Assembly: GCF_001667925.1 (NCBI RefSeq)
Contig: NZ_LZJR01000022.1
Location: 1-37,468, forward strand
Source of the DNA: Mycobacterium sp. E2479
GTDB taxonomy: Bacteria > Actinomycetota > Actinomycetes > Mycobacteriales > Mycobacteriaceae
DNA length: 37,468 nt
Direction: 5' to 3'
Below are positions 1-8,050 of this stretch, piece by piece. Within the stretch, counting starts at the first letter, position 1. Each line of letters opens with the position of its first letter. The notes under the pieces are model-generated. The model saw only the letters and a program-made list of their open reading frames with translations. It had not been told where the DNA came from and ran no database searches. Both the position numbers and the translations under genes were made by a program.

Positions 1-1
1 C

Positions 2-73
2 GGTGAGGTGGTGGCCCCGCCCGGGTGGTTCGCGAACGAACTGGGGCACCCGTGGACGGTGCTGCGCGCGACG
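2..73 (+). other. Inverted fragment of murF at the window edge
   Basis: Read on the plus strand from base 2, this stretch encodes GEVVAPPGWFANELGHPWTV followed by LRAT. That is the MurF segment lying just downstream of the P-loop region (family pattern G-x-x-N-N-E-L-G-x-P-x-T-x-L). The rest of murF in this window is on the minus strand, and its last residues (KDLVAAV) should lead directly into this segment. The piece is therefore adjacent in the protein but reversed in the DNA, with the breakpoint somewhere in 68-82. Two residues differ from the usual GSFNNELG (W for S, A for the first N), possibly low-quality end sequence. A foldback assembly or amplification artefact is more likely than a real inversion. 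Confidence 0.8.
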
Positions 74-531
74 GCGGCCACCAGGTCCTTGGTCGAGGTC
101 TTTCCCGAAGATCCGGTGATGCCGACGATCATCAGCCCGCCGGCCACCAACTCGGCGGCGACCGCTTGAGCCAGCTTGGCCAGCGCGCCGAGCACCGCCG
201 CGCCGGAACCGTCGGAGTCGTGCTCGAGAATTCCGGCCAGCCCGCGCTGCGGGCGCGCCGCCGGCGGTTGGGGGGGCACCACAATGGCCGGTACGCCGAC
301 CGGTCGCGCCGCCAGGACGGCGACCGCGCCGGCGGCGACCGCCGAGTCCGCGAAGTCATGCCCGTCGGCTCGCGCTCCCGGCAGCGCCAGGAACAGCCCG
401 CCCGGCTTGACGGCGCGTGAGTCGAATTCCACCGTTGCGGTGACGTGACGCCGCGCCGCATCGTCCGGGGAGATGTCGGACAGGGTCCCCCCGACGATGT
501 CGGCGATCTGGGCGACGGTCAGGTCGATCAA
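73..531 (-). CDS. murF: MurF, UDP-MurNAc-tripeptide--D-alanyl-D-alanine ligase (5' part, partial)
   Basis: This is the N-terminal 150 or so residues of the cytoplasmic Mur ligase that adds D-Ala-D-Ala to UDP-MurNAc-tripeptide, the last soluble step of peptidoglycan precursor synthesis. The translation begins with [14 protein letters not shown] and contains [23 protein letters not shown] split over the substrate-binding domain, then the ATP P-loop [14 protein letters not shown] at about residues 136-148. The start is TTG at 531-529, sharing 4 nt (TTGA) with the murE stop, so translation is probably coupled. A family member has about 500 residues; the remainder is lost beyond a reversed segment at the window edge. 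The frame stays open to base 1, but codons below about 73 are antisense to true MurF sequence. Confidence 0.9.
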
Positions 532-2129
532 CGCTGTGCCCCGTGTAGGTCCCGCAACGCCTCGGCCAGTTCGACCCGGTCGTCGAAGGGACGGGTGCGT
601 CCGCCGGCTCGCTGCCCGGTTTCGTGGCCCTTGCCCGCGATCAGCACCACGTCACCGGGGCCCGCCCAGGCGACCGCGTGCCTGATCGCGTCGCGGCGGT
701 CGGCGACCTCGACAACCTCTGCCGCGCAATCACTTTCGATAGCACCGGCCAAGATTTGCCGGCGGATCGAGGCCGGGTCCTCACCGCGCGGATTGTCGTC
801 GGTGACGACGACCAGGTCGGCCAGCTCGGCGGCCGTGGCCCCCATCGGCGCCCGTTTGCCCGGATCGCGCTCGCCACCGGCGCCGAACACCACCGCCACT
901 CGGCGGCCCGGGCGCACCAGCGTGGTCAGCACCGCACGCAAGGCGCCCGGTTTGTGCGCGTAGTCGACCAGCGCCAGGAAATCCTGGCCGGCGTCGATCT
1001 GTTCCATGCGTCCCGGCACGCGGGTCTGCCGCAATCCGGGTGCCGCCTGCTCCGGCGACACCCCCACGGCATCCAGAAGGGCCAGTGCCATAAGGCAATT
1101 GGCGACGTTGTAGTGGCCGGGTAGCGGGACTGCGACCTGATGCCGTGCGCCGGCGGGATCGACGACGGTGAATTGTTGTGCGCCGGCGCCCATCGGGACC
1201 ACATCGACGGCGCGCCAGTCCGCGGGCTGACCCTCGGCGCTGACGGTGATCGCGTCGCCGGCCCGACCCGCCATGGCACGGCCGGCCTCGTCGTCGACAC
1301 ACACCACGACGCGGGCCGCCCGCAGCGACGAATCCGGTTCGAACAGCAAGGCTTTGGTGTTGAAGTAGTCTTCCATGGTCGGGTGAAAGTCGAGGTGATC
1401 GCGCGACAGGTTGGTGAAACCGCCCACCGCGAAGCCGGTTCCGTCCACCCGGCCCAACGCCAGCGCATGGCTGGATACCTCCATGACGACGGTGTCCACG
1501 CCCTGTTCGGCCATGGCCGCCAGCATCGCCTGCAATGCGGGGGCCTCCGGAGTGGTCAGCGCGCTGGGAACGTCGGCACCGTCGATGCGAATGCCGATGG
1601 TGCCGATCAGCCCTGCCGTGCGGCCGGCGGCGCGCAGACCGGATTCGACCAGATAAGTGGTGGTGGTCTTGCCGGACGTGCCGGTGATGCCGATGACGGC
1701 CACCCGTTCGGACGGATTGCCGTACACCGTGGCGGCCAGGCGGCCGAGCACGCTGCGGGGGTCCGGGTGCACCAGCGTCGGGACGGTGGGGGCGCCGGCC
1801 GCGGCCATCTCGGCGATTCCGCTGGAATCGGTCAGCACGGCGACCGCGCCGCGTTCGACCGCGTCGGCGGCGTAGCGGGCCCCGTGGGTGGTCAGACCGG
1901 GCAGCGCGGCGAACAGGTCACCGGGCAGCACGTCCTGGGCGCGCAGCGTCACGCCGGTGATGGTCACGTCGGGCACGGCGGCGTCCTGGCCTGGACCGCC
2001 GGCCAAGGCCGCGCCGACCTGTTCGGCGAGCGTCTGCAGCCGCACGCCCGCGGCGGCGCTGGGGCGTAACCCAGTGGGCACCGGCACCACTTCTCCGCAC
2101 ACCTCCCTCCGACGCTGCGTCATCCTCAT
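528..2129 (-). CDS. murE: MurE, UDP-MurNAc-L-alanyl-D-glutamate--meso-diaminopimelate ligase
   Basis: This ATP-dependent cytoplasmic ligase adds the third stem-peptide residue to UDP-MurNAc-Ala-Glu. The Mur-ligase signatures are clear: P-loop [14 protein letters not shown], central [14 protein letters not shown] and [12 protein letters not shown], and C-terminal DDNPRGEDP. The DNPR box is the known signature for meso-diaminopimelate rather than lysine, fitting mycobacterial peptidoglycan. The open frame extends upstream to 2198, but similarity to the tuberculosis protein begins only near RRREV, so ATG at 2129 or 2123 is preferred (533 or 531 residues). Neither has an ideal ribosome-binding site. 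A TAGGGT hexamer at 2148-2143 could be a weak internal -10. pbpB lies 123 bp upstream with no intervening gene, unlike H37Rv. Confidence 0.95.
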   Translation of the reverse strand: MRMTQRRREVCGEVVPVPTGLRPSAAAGVRLQTLAEQVGAALAGGPGQDAAVPDVTITGVTLRAQDVLPGDLFAALPGLTTHGARYAADAVERGAVAVLTDSSGIAEMAAAGAPTVPTLVHPDPRSVLGRLAATVYGNPSERVAVIGITGTSGKTTTTYLVESGLRAAGRTAGLIGTIGIRIDGADVPSALTTPEAPALQAMLAAMAEQGVDTVVMEVSSHALALGRVDGTGFAVGGFTNLSRDHLDFHPTMEDYFNTKALLFEPDSSLRAARVVVCVDDEAGRAMAGRAGDAITVSAEGQPADWRAVDVVPMGAGAQQFTVVDPAGARHQVAVPLPGHYNVANCLMALALLDAVGVSPEQAAPGLRQTRVPGRMEQIDAGQDFLALVDYAHKPGALRAVLTTLVRPGRRVAVVFGAGGERDPGKRAPMGATAAELADLVVVTDDNPRGEDPASIRRQILAGAIESDCAAEVVEVADRRDAIRHAVAWAGPGDVVLIAGKGHETGQRAGGRTRPFDDRVELAEALRDLHGAQR

Positions 2130-2252
2130 GATCGGCCATGACACCCTACCTAGCCGCAACCGGACATGAGGCGATCCGCGTGCCCATGGGGCCGCCACGC
2201 GCCCTCGGCTCCGCCGCCCTGGCGATCGCCCGGAAATATGGGCGGCGAGCCG

Positions 2253-4328
2253 CTAGGTGGCCTGCAGTGTCAGCGGCGGGCCGGGGTCGGGCGACAGCGG
2301 CACGTTCTCGCGCTGCATGAGCCAGCCGGCGATGTTGTGGAACAGCGGGGCCGCGGAGTGACCCGGCGTGCCGTCGGCGTTTCGCTCCGGGTTGTCCATC
2401 ATGATGCCGATCACATACCGCGGGTTGTCGACGGTGGCCATTCCGGCGAACGTGATCCAGTAGACGTTGTCGAAATAGCAGCCGCAGGCCGGGTTGATCT
2501 GCTGTGCGGTGCCCGTCTTGCCGGCCATCTGATAACCCGTCACGGCGCCGGCAGGCCCGGTGCCCTGCTGGTAACCCATCGGGTCCTTTTGCACGACGGC
2601 ACGCAGCATGTTGCGCACGGTCTGCGCCGTCTGCGGCGACACCACCCGCACGCCTTCCGGACGCGGCTCCTCGGTGCGCGTGCCGTCGGGCGCGATGGTT
2701 GCCTTGACGATTCGCGGTGGCATTCGCAGCCCGTCGTTGGCGATCGTCTGGTACATCCCGGTCATCTGCAACAGCGTCATCGAAAGACCCTGCCCGATGG
2801 GCAGGTTCGAGAAGGTACTGCCCGACCACTGGTCAATCGGCGGCACCAGTCCGGCGCTCTCACCCGGCAGACCCACGTTGGTGCGTTGCCCCAGACCGAA
2901 TTTACGGACCATGTCGTAGAAACGCTCTGGGCCGACGCGCTGCGCGAGCATCAAAGTGCCGACGTTGGAGGACTTTCCGAACACCCCGGTGGTGGTGTAG
3001 GGCATCACGCCGTGTTCCCAGGCGTCGTGGATGGACACCCCGCCCATCTGGATGGTGCCGGGGACCTGCAACACCTCATCGGGATTGGACAGGCCGTACT
3101 CGATCACCGACGATGCGGTGATCACCTTGTTCACCGAGCCGGGCTCGAACGGCGAGGACACCGCCAGGTTGCCCAGCTGCTTGTCGGCCTGGCGCCCGAT
3201 GTCCTGCGAGGGGTCAAAGGTGTTGTCGTTGGCCATGGCCAGCACTTCGCCGGTCTTGGCGTCGAGCACGACGGCCGAGACATTTTGCGCGCCGGACACA
3301 TTCTTGGCCTGCTGAACCTGCTGCTGCACGTAGAACTGGATGTCGTCGTCGAGCGTCAGCTGGACCATCGAGCCGTTGACCGCCCGATGCCGGTTGCGGT
3401 AACTGCCGGGAATGACGACACCGTCGGATCCGCGGTCGTAGGTGACCGAACCGTCGGTGCCCGACAGCACCGAGTCCATCGCCTCTTCCAGTCCCAGCAG
3501 GCCGTGCCCGTCCCAGTCGATGCCACCGACGATATTGGCCGCCAGCGATCCGCCCGGATACTGGCGCAGATCCTGGCGTTCTGAACCGACCTCGGGATAC
3601 TTGTCCGAGATCGCGCTGGCGACAGCGGGATCGACGGCGCGCGCCAGATAGACGAAGTTGTCGTCGGTTTGCAGCTTCTTCAAGACGGTCGCCGCGTCCG
3701 GCTTGTTGCCCAGGCGGCTGGACACTTCTTTGGCGATATCGCGCAGCCGCTGCTGCGGGTCGGGGGCGGTCGAGTTCTTGGCCTTGGCTTCCTCTAGCTG
3801 CTTGCGGATCCGTTTGGGCTGAAACGTCAGCGCACGCGACTCGATGGTGAAGGCAAGCTGGTCTTTGCGACGGTCGATGATGCTGCCGCGAACGGCTTTT
3901 TCCACGTCGGTGACCTTGAGCTGACCGGCGGCCTGGGCGCGCAGCGACGGGGCGTTGGTCACCTGCAGGACGAACAGCTGGGCCGCGGCCATCAGCATCA
4001 ACACCAGAATGACCACGTTGCCGGCCCGATGCCGGAACACGAATGACCCACCGCGGCTGGTCAACTCCACGATCTGGCGGGTGCGGCGTTCCCGCGCCGA
4101 GTGCCCGGCCGCCACCGCCTCGGACCGCCGGGCCGCCCCGCCGTTCTTGGCTTGCTTGGCTTTGCGGAATCGCTTCGACTCACCAATCTCTCGGCCGGCG
4201 TCGGCCTGCTGAGTCTTCAGGCGTCGCTTGGATTGCCGTACGCCCTTGGCCTGCAAGTCCTTACGGGGACCACGTGTCGGCCGTGCGGACTGCGACCGTC
4301 GTGCCCGCGGGGATTCACCGCGGCTCAC
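2253..4328 (-). CDS. pbpB: PbpB (FtsI/PBP3), septal peptidoglycan transpeptidase
   Basis: This class B penicillin-binding protein cross-links septal peptidoglycan with FtsW. It has 691 residues: a basic cytoplasmic tail of about 100 residues, one membrane helix at about 104-122, a pedestal domain, then the transpeptidase domain. The penicilloyl-serine motifs are present: SVNK (Ser398), SSN (453-455) and KTG (604-606). The long Lys/Arg-rich N-terminus is typical of mycobacterial PbpB and is where cytoplasmic division proteins are expected to dock. The start is GTG at 4328, overlapping the stop of the ftsL-like gene by 4 nt (GTGA). It belongs to the mraZ-led operon. Residues 612-618 contain a CGC pair (PACGC) that may form a local disulfide; this is inference. 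Confidence 0.97.
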   Translation of the reverse strand: MSRGESPRARRSQSARPTRGPRKDLQAKGVRQSKRRLKTQQADAGREIGESKRFRKAKQAKNGGAARRSEAVAAGHSARERRTRQIVELTSRGGSFVFRHRAGNVVILVLMLMAAAQLFVLQVTNAPSLRAQAAGQLKVTDVEKAVRGSIIDRRKDQLAFTIESRALTFQPKRIRKQLEEAKAKNSTAPDPQQRLRDIAKEVSSRLGNKPDAATVLKKLQTDDNFVYLARAVDPAVASAISDKYPEVGSERQDLRQYPGGSLAANIVGGIDWDGHGLLGLEEAMDSVLSGTDGSVTYDRGSDGVVIPGSYRNRHRAVNGSMVQLTLDDDIQFYVQQQVQQAKNVSGAQNVSAVVLDAKTGEVLAMANDNTFDPSQDIGRQADKQLGNLAVSSPFEPGSVNKVITASSVIEYGLSNPDEVLQVPGTIQMGGVSIHDAWEHGVMPYTTTGVFGKSSNVGTLMLAQRVGPERFYDMVRKFGLGQRTNVGLPGESAGLVPPIDQWSGSTFSNLPIGQGLSMTLLQMTGMYQTIANDGLRMPPRIVKATIAPDGTRTEEPRPEGVRVVSPQTAQTVRNMLRAVVQKDPMGYQQGTGPAGAVTGYQMAGKTGTAQQINPACGCYFDNVYWITFAGMATVDNPRYVIGIMMDNPERNADGTPGHSAAPLFHNIAGWLMQRENVPLSPDPGPPLTLQAT

Positions 4329-5566
4329 CTGGGCACACCTGGCGGCGCGACGACCGCAGGTCCGGGCAGGCCGTTAGCCGGCGTGGCGGGGGCTACCGGT
4401 TGAGGCGGCGCCGCCGGACGGCCCAACTGCAACGGGACCGGGATCTCGGCGGGCAACGGCGCGGGCACCTGGCCGGGAGCCGGAATCGGCAGCCCGGCCA
4501 AGGGAATCGGCACCTCGGCGGCCGGCGCCGCAGGGGTCGCGGGCGCGGCCGGCATGGGCAATCCCGGCGTCGGCAACCCGGGCAGCGCACCGGTGGCCGG
4601 TGCAGCGGGCGTGCCGGGCACCACACCCGTCGCCGGTCCGCCTGGCATGCCGGGCAGCGTACCGGTCACCGGCAGCCCGGGGGCGGCAGGCGCGCCGCGC
4701 ACCGGAGGCACCGCCGGCGCCAGATGTTGACCGCCCACCGTCGACGCGCCGTCGGGAGCGCGCAGCAGTGCTTCGGGCCCGGACCTGGCCAGGGCGGGGC
4801 CGCCGGGGGCCGGCTCCACCGGGGTAGCGACCTCCGGCGCAGCGGCCGGCGGCTTGGGGGGCTGCGGCGCCTCGTCGGGAAGTTTGGTGTTCAACGGCGG
4901 AGGTGCAACGCCGTCGGCCGGCTTGGGTGTGCCGACCACCACCCAGTTCCCGGACGGGTCCTGGACCAGGTGCGCGGTGTCGCGGCTCGGGATCATGCCC
5001 TGCTTGCGGGCCGCCTCGGCGAGCGCCGGGGCGGCCTCCGCCTCGCGCACGTCACGCTCCAGCGCTTCCTTCTGCTGCTGGAGCAAGCGGTTCCGCTCGC
5101 GGGCGTGGCTCAACTTGTAGGAGCGTTCGGCGGAGTCGGTGGACAGCCACAGCGTGAGCCCGAGGCCGATGCCCAGCGCACCGATGATCAGGACGACGAA
5201 CGGTACCTTGCTGGCCAACGTCCGCGGCCGCAGGTCGACCGAGGCCAGCCGGGCGGCCAGCCGCTCGGTCAGGCGAGGGCGAACCACCTTGGGCGCTTTG
5301 GCTTTCCGCGCTTTGGCTCGCGCCTTGGCCTGGCTGGCGTTCTTGGGCCGTGCCTGCCGCTCAACCGGCCGGGCGATGGGGCTGGTCTGCGGCCCGGACT
5401 TGGGCGCGCGGGCTTCGCGGGCGGGCGCCGAGGACCGGCCGCCTCGGGCGCGCCGCGCCGATCCGGACTCCGCCGCCGGACGCGTGCTGCGCCGGGCAGC
5501 ACCCTCGCGTCCGGCCCGACGGTCGCTGCCACCACGCCGTTTCGACGTCTCGCGTTCTGCTCTCAT
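4325..5566 (-). CDS. FtsL-like divisome membrane protein with proline/alanine-rich tail (Rv2164c type)
   Basis: This is a 413-residue bitopic membrane protein in the position ftsL occupies in dcw clusters, between rsmH and pbpB. The first 118 residues are very basic and low in complexity. A single membrane helix spans about 121-141. It is followed by a short predicted coiled coil (about 145-188, with an [16 protein letters not shown] core), the layout of FtsL/DivIC proteins. The C-terminal half (from about 212) is a Pro/Ala/Gly-rich low-complexity stretch with repeated PGxP and PAAPA units, absent from classical FtsL and predicted to lie outside the membrane. ATG at 5566 overlaps the rsmH stop (ATGA). 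The role in septal complex assembly is inferred from position and topology. Confidence 0.85.
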   Translation of the reverse strand: MRAERETSKRRGGSDRRAGREGAARRSTRPAAESGSARRARGGRSSAPAREARAPKSGPQTSPIARPVERQARPKNASQAKARAKARKAKAPKVVRPRLTERLAARLASVDLRPRTLASKVPFVVLIIGALGIGLGLTLWLSTDSAERSYKLSHARERNRLLQQQKEALERDVREAEAAPALAEAARKQGMIPSRDTAHLVQDPSGNWVVVGTPKPADGVAPPPLNTKLPDEAPQPPKPPAAAPEVATPVEPAPGGPALARSGPEALLRAPDGASTVGGQHLAPAVPPVRGAPAAPGLPVTGTLPGMPGGPATGVVPGTPAAPATGALPGLPTPGLPMPAAPATPAAPAAEVPIPLAGLPIPAPGQVPAPLPAEIPVPLQLGRPAAPPQPVAPATPANGLPGPAVVAPPGVPR

Positions 5567-6579
5567 GCGTCGCCTCTCCCCCTAGCCTGCCCTGATGCCA
5601 TTCGTTGCAGCGCCCGCAACCGAACGGCTGAGCTGCGGGGATTGCGTTCGATCTCGGTGGCGCCGGCGCGTTCGGCACCGTGTGTCAGGGACCGGAATCG
5701 CGGCTCATGGCCGGGAAGCTCGACCGGCAGGTCCACCGGCGTGCGCGACGCGGCCGCCTGGGCGAAGAACCGCTTGACGATCCGGTCCTCCAGCGATTGG
5801 TAGGCCATCACCGCGATGCGCCCTCCGACGTCCAGGGCATCCAGGGCGGCGGGGAGCGCGCGGCGCAGCGTGTCCAGTTCGTCGTTGACCGCGACCCGCA
5901 GCGCCTGGAAAGTCCGCTTGGCCGGATGTCCGCCGGTGCGCCGCGCCGCGGCCGGAATCGCTTCGTACAGCAGGGCTACCAGGTCCGAGGTCGTCGTGAA
6001 CGGCGCACGGGCACGTCGGCGCACAATGTGCGCGGCGATGCGACGTGCGAACCGCTCCTCGCCGTAGCGATGCAAGATGTTGGCCAGCTGCGCCTCGTCG
6101 TAGGTGTTGACGATGTCGGCCGCGGTCAGCGGCGACGTGGGATCCATTCGCATGTCCAGTGGTGCGTCCTGCGCGTAGGCGAAGCCTCGGTCCGCGCGAT
6201 CCAGCTGCATGGACGACACCCCGAGGTCGAACAGTATCGCGTCCACCGATTCGTTTGCCGCATAACCTGATTCGACCAGAGCGGCAGCAATGCCGTCATA
6301 GCGCGTGTGCACCAGCGTTACCCGATCGGCGAAGTCCGCCAGCCGCGCCCGGGCGATGTCCAGCGCGCTGGGATCGCGGTCGAGTCCGATCAGCCGCAGC
6401 CCCGGCAGATCGATGAGGAACCGTTCCGCGTGTCCGCCCGCGCCGAGGGTGGCATCGAGCAGCGTCGCCCCCGCGCCGTCGGGGTGGTGACGGGTGAGCG
6501 CGGGACTGAGCAGTTCGACGCAACGTTCCAGCAGGACGGGAACGTGCCCGTAATCGCCGGAACTCGAATTCTCAGCCAC
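5563..6579 (-). CDS. rsmH: RsmH (MraW), 16S rRNA m4C1402 methyltransferase
   Basis: This S-adenosylmethionine-dependent enzyme methylates N4 of C1402 in 16S rRNA at the ribosomal P site. Recognisable parts are GHVPVL near the N-terminus, the SAM-binding [35 protein letters not shown], and the C-terminal [18 protein letters not shown] and [11 protein letters not shown] blocks. I place the start at GTG 6579, which has GGAGG at 6591-6587 with a 7-nt spacer and gives 338 residues, close to the usual bacterial length. The frame stays open upstream, and H37Rv annotation uses a start about 57 residues earlier. Here the corresponding codon is CAT, not a start, and the region contains a conserved RNA hairpin. 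The stop overlaps the next gene by 4 nt. Confidence 0.93.
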   Translation of the reverse strand: MAENSSSGDYGHVPVLLERCVELLSPALTRHHPDGAGATLLDATLGAGGHAERFLIDLPGLRLIGLDRDPSALDIARARLADFADRVTLVHTRYDGIAAALVESGYAANESVDAILFDLGVSSMQLDRADRGFAYAQDAPLDMRMDPTSPLTAADIVNTYDEAQLANILHRYGEERFARRIAAHIVRRRARAPFTTTSDLVALLYEAIPAAARRTGGHPAKRTFQALRVAVNDELDTLRRALPAALDALDVGGRIAVMAYQSLEDRIVKRFFAQAAASRTPVDLPVELPGHEPRFRSLTHGAERAGATEIERNPRSSAVRLRALQRMASGQARGRGDA

Positions 6580-6719
6580 CGCAACGCCTCCACGGATCTG
6601 CCGGCACCCGTCGGCCACCCGGGTCCCCACGAGAAGTGTCCTCGCGCCGAGTCGAGCCTGTGCCGCCCGGACGGGCCTCACCGAGCGCTCGGGAAGATGG
6701 GCAGCCCCTGCATCGAGGT

Positions 6720-6779
6720 CTCTGACCGAAGTCGCGAACCTGGCGTTGGGGAAGTACGCCAGGGTCGGTTCGGGCAGAG
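6720..6779 (-). ncRNA. mraW-type structured RNA motif in the rsmH leader
   Basis: On the transcribed strand, between the mraZ stop and the rsmH ribosome-binding site, an 8-bp perfect stem CCTGGCGT/ACGCCAGG (6763-6756 with 6746-6739) closes a 9-nt loop ACTTCCCCA. It is nested inside ACCGA/TCGGT (6769-6765 with 6729-6725) and CTCTG/CAGAG (6779-6775 with 6724-6720). An actinobacterial cis-RNA called the mraW motif is known from comparative genomics in exactly this position, and I recall a CUUCCCC-type loop as part of it. The match of position, nested stems and loop is direct; the ligand or mechanism is unknown. It probably tunes rsmH and downstream dcw expression. Confidence 0.75.
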
Positions 6780-6802
6780 GCCACGTTGCACGGGCATGCG
6801 CC

Positions 6803-7234
6803 TCAGATGATGTCGCCGAGTGCTTCATCGCTGGCCGCGGAGAAGTTCTCTTCGTGGGTCTGCTGGTAGTCCTGCCAGGCCTGCGCATCCCAGATCTCCA
6901 GGTTGTCGATCGCGCCGATGACCACACAGTCCTTCGAGAGGTTCGCGTAGCGCCGGTGATCGGCCGACAACGTGATCCGGCCCTGCGCGTCGGGATGCTG
7001 CTCGTCGGTGCCGGCCGCGAGGTTACGGAGAAACGCCCTGGCCTCGGGGTTGCTCCGCGAGGCCTTGCTCGCACGGCGGGCCAACTGCTCGAATTCCGCC
7101 CGCGGATAAACGGCGAGGCTGTGGTCCTGGCTCTTGGTGACCATCAACCCCCCTGCCAGCGCGTCGCGAAACTTGGCGGGCAGCGTCAGCCGCCCTTTGT
7201 CGTCGAGTTTGGGCGTGTAGGTGCCGAGAAACAC
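6803..7234 (-). CDS. mraZ: MraZ, AbrB-fold transcriptional regulator of the dcw operon
   Basis: This 143-residue DNA-binding protein leads the division and cell-wall cluster and represses its own operon in the bacteria studied. Two tandem SpoVT/AbrB-like half-domains each carry the DxxxR signature: DDKGRLTLP at about 11-19 and DAQGRITLS at about 82-90. The sequence is almost the same as remembered mycobacterial MraZ along its whole length. The start is GTG 7234, with GGGGAGGT upstream and a 7-nt spacer from GGAGG, so it is translated from a leader rather than leaderless. Three TGGGG boxes spaced by exactly 10 bp lie 47-71 bp upstream and are the likely autoregulatory site. Confidence 0.97.
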   Translation of the reverse strand: MFLGTYTPKLDDKGRLTLPAKFRDALAGGLMVTKSQDHSLAVYPRAEFEQLARRASKASRSNPEARAFLRNLAAGTDEQHPDAQGRITLSADHRRYANLSKDCVVIGAIDNLEIWDAQAWQDYQQTHEENFSAASDEALGDII

Positions 7235-7280
7235 CAGCTCACCTCCCCTGTGGGGTCACCCAAACACTGCAGCCACCATA

Positions 7281-7305
7281 CCCCACAATCCCCCACTACG
7301 CCCCA
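7281..7305 (-). promoter_or_regulatory. MraZ operator: three TGGGG boxes at 10-bp spacing
   Basis: On the minus strand TGGGG occurs at 7305-7301, 7295-7291 and 7285-7281, each followed by a 5-nt spacer, with a degenerate TGGTGG next in line near 7278. This is the TGGGN-N5 repeat bound by MraZ in Escherichia coli. The array sits between a candidate promoter and the mraZ start, so MraZ bound here would block transcription. The repeat is seen directly; binding is inferred from the family. Confidence 0.85.
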
Positions 7306-7333
7306 TCTTTGGGTGTTGGGGTGGCGTTTTCCG

Positions 7334-7361
7334 GCGTTATCCGTCGTCAGGACGCCGTCAA
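7334..7361 (-). promoter_or_regulatory. Candidate mraZ promoter
   Basis: On the minus strand TTGACG (7361-7356) and TAACGC (7339-7334) are separated by 16 bp, directly upstream of the TGGGG array. The -35 box is good and the -10 box is poor at its last base. It is the best sigma-70-like pair near the operator, but I did not score alternatives. Confidence 0.4.
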
Positions 7362-7447
7362 AGCGCCGCAGAGGGTGTGTCGAGCGGATGGTCGGGGGTG
7401 TTCAGGAGCGCCAGTCGAACCCCGTCTACCAGGGAGAACGCGCAATG

Positions 7448-7485
7448 TGGGGCGTTATGGAGGACTCTAGTGGGGCGCGGTGGGG
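7448..7485 (+). promoter_or_regulatory. Second, opposite-strand group of TGGGG boxes
   Basis: On the plus strand TGGGG at 7448-7452 and TGGAG at 7458-7462 are 10 bp apart, and TGGGG at 7471-7475 and 7481-7485 are again 10 bp apart. Spacing and core match the MraZ operator, but the orientation is reversed and the site lies 140-200 bp farther from mraZ. It may be a distal MraZ site, allowing looping, or chance in GC-rich DNA. Confidence 0.4.
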
Positions 7486-7513
7486 GGTAAATGCAGAGAC
7501 GCGCCTCGGTTAG

Positions 7514-7527
7514 GGCTCAATTGAGCC
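7514..7527. repeat. 14-bp perfect palindrome
   Basis: GGCTCAATTGAGCC is a perfect inverted repeat in the mraZ/DUF3040 intergenic region. It could be a dimeric regulator site or the stem of a weak terminator. It directly follows the stop of a 22-codon plus-strand reading frame (7445-7513), which has GGAG about 8 nt before its ATG. Confidence 0.5.
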
Positions 7528-7599
7528 GCAAAACGGCATCGGCTGGTTGATCGTGAGGGACCGGATGGCCGGCCGCCACCGAGCCTTGAAAAACGCCCT

Positions 7600-7633
7600 G
7601 AAAAACAAATCGGGGCAGCCGCTGGCTACCCCG
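7600..7633 (-). terminator. Rho-independent terminator of the DUF3040 gene
   Basis: On the minus strand, 15 nt after the stop of the DUF3040 gene, CGGGG and AGCC-type arms (7633-7611, one mismatch) form a hairpin with a 3-nt loop. It is followed immediately by ATTTGTTTTTC, a T-rich tract. Canonical intrinsic terminators are uncommon in mycobacteria, which makes this one stand out. Confidence 0.75.
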
Positions 7634-7648
7634 AATGTGCGGATACGC

Positions 7649-8050
7649 CTAGCCGTCGAAGCGGCGGCGGAACCGATCCTCCATGCGGCTGGTGAACGAA
7701 CCCCCGCCCTTGTTACGGCGCTGACGCAGCGAGGTGGGAGCCGCCCCGGAATGATCGGCCCTGCCGGACAAGCGCGGACCGGTGATCGCGAAGATCACGC
7801 CGCCGAACATCACGATGAACCCAAAGACGCTGAGAATAGGGAAGGTTCCGATCATCGTCGCCCTGAAGGCCACCCCGGAGACCAGCATCGCCAGGCCGAC
7901 GACGAACAGCGCCACGCCCTGCAGCCGCCGACGGGCGGTAGGTGCACGAAACCCGCCGCCGCGAACGCTTGACGCGAACTTGGGGTCCTCGGCGTAGAGA
8001 GCGCTCTCGATCTGATCGAGCATCCGCTGCTCATGATCGGAGAGTGGCAT
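7649..8050 (-). CDS. DUF3040 two-helix membrane protein (Rv2169c type)
   Basis: This is a 133-residue protein of unknown function. The N-terminus MPLSDHEQRMLDQIESAL is the hallmark of the actinobacterial DUF3040 family. Two membrane helices follow, at about 45-64 and 70-90 (GVALFVVGLAMLVSGVAF and FPILSVFGFIVMFGGVIFAI), then a basic, serine/arginine-rich cytoplasmic-type tail. ATG 8050 is preceded by GGAGGGACGA, a strong ribosome-binding site; longer in-frame starts to 8116 lack this. A TATCAT -10 at 8130-8125 would give a leader of about 70 nt. The gene is monocistronic, ended by its own intrinsic terminator, and points towards mraZ but is insulated from it. Confidence 0.88.
   Translation of the reverse strand: MPLSDHEQRMLDQIESALYAEDPKFASSVRGGGFRAPTARRRLQGVALFVVGLAMLVSGVAFRATMIGTFPILSVFGFIVMFGGVIFAITGPRLSGRADHSGAAPTSLRQRRNKGGGSFTSRMEDRFRRRFDG

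Noticed and set aside
2166..3584. 472-codon plus-strand open frame opposite pbpB
   Set aside because: It is fully antisense to the clear transpeptidase gene, with His/Arg/Gly-rich translation and no family motif. Long shadow frames are expected at this GC content.
4043..5803. 586-codon plus-strand open frame opposite the ftsL-like gene
   Set aside because: Low-complexity Arg/Gly translation spanning three real minus-strand genes; codon pattern belongs to the opposite strand.
6681..6692. CCGAGCGCTCGG palindrome downstream of the mraW motif
   Set aside because: A 12-bp GC palindrome is not remarkable at this base composition, and it is not part of the nested hairpin.
6580..7074. Longer RsmH reading from 7074 (503 residues)
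   Set aside because: It would overlap mraZ in a shadow frame; a strong GGAGG/GTG start exists at 6579.
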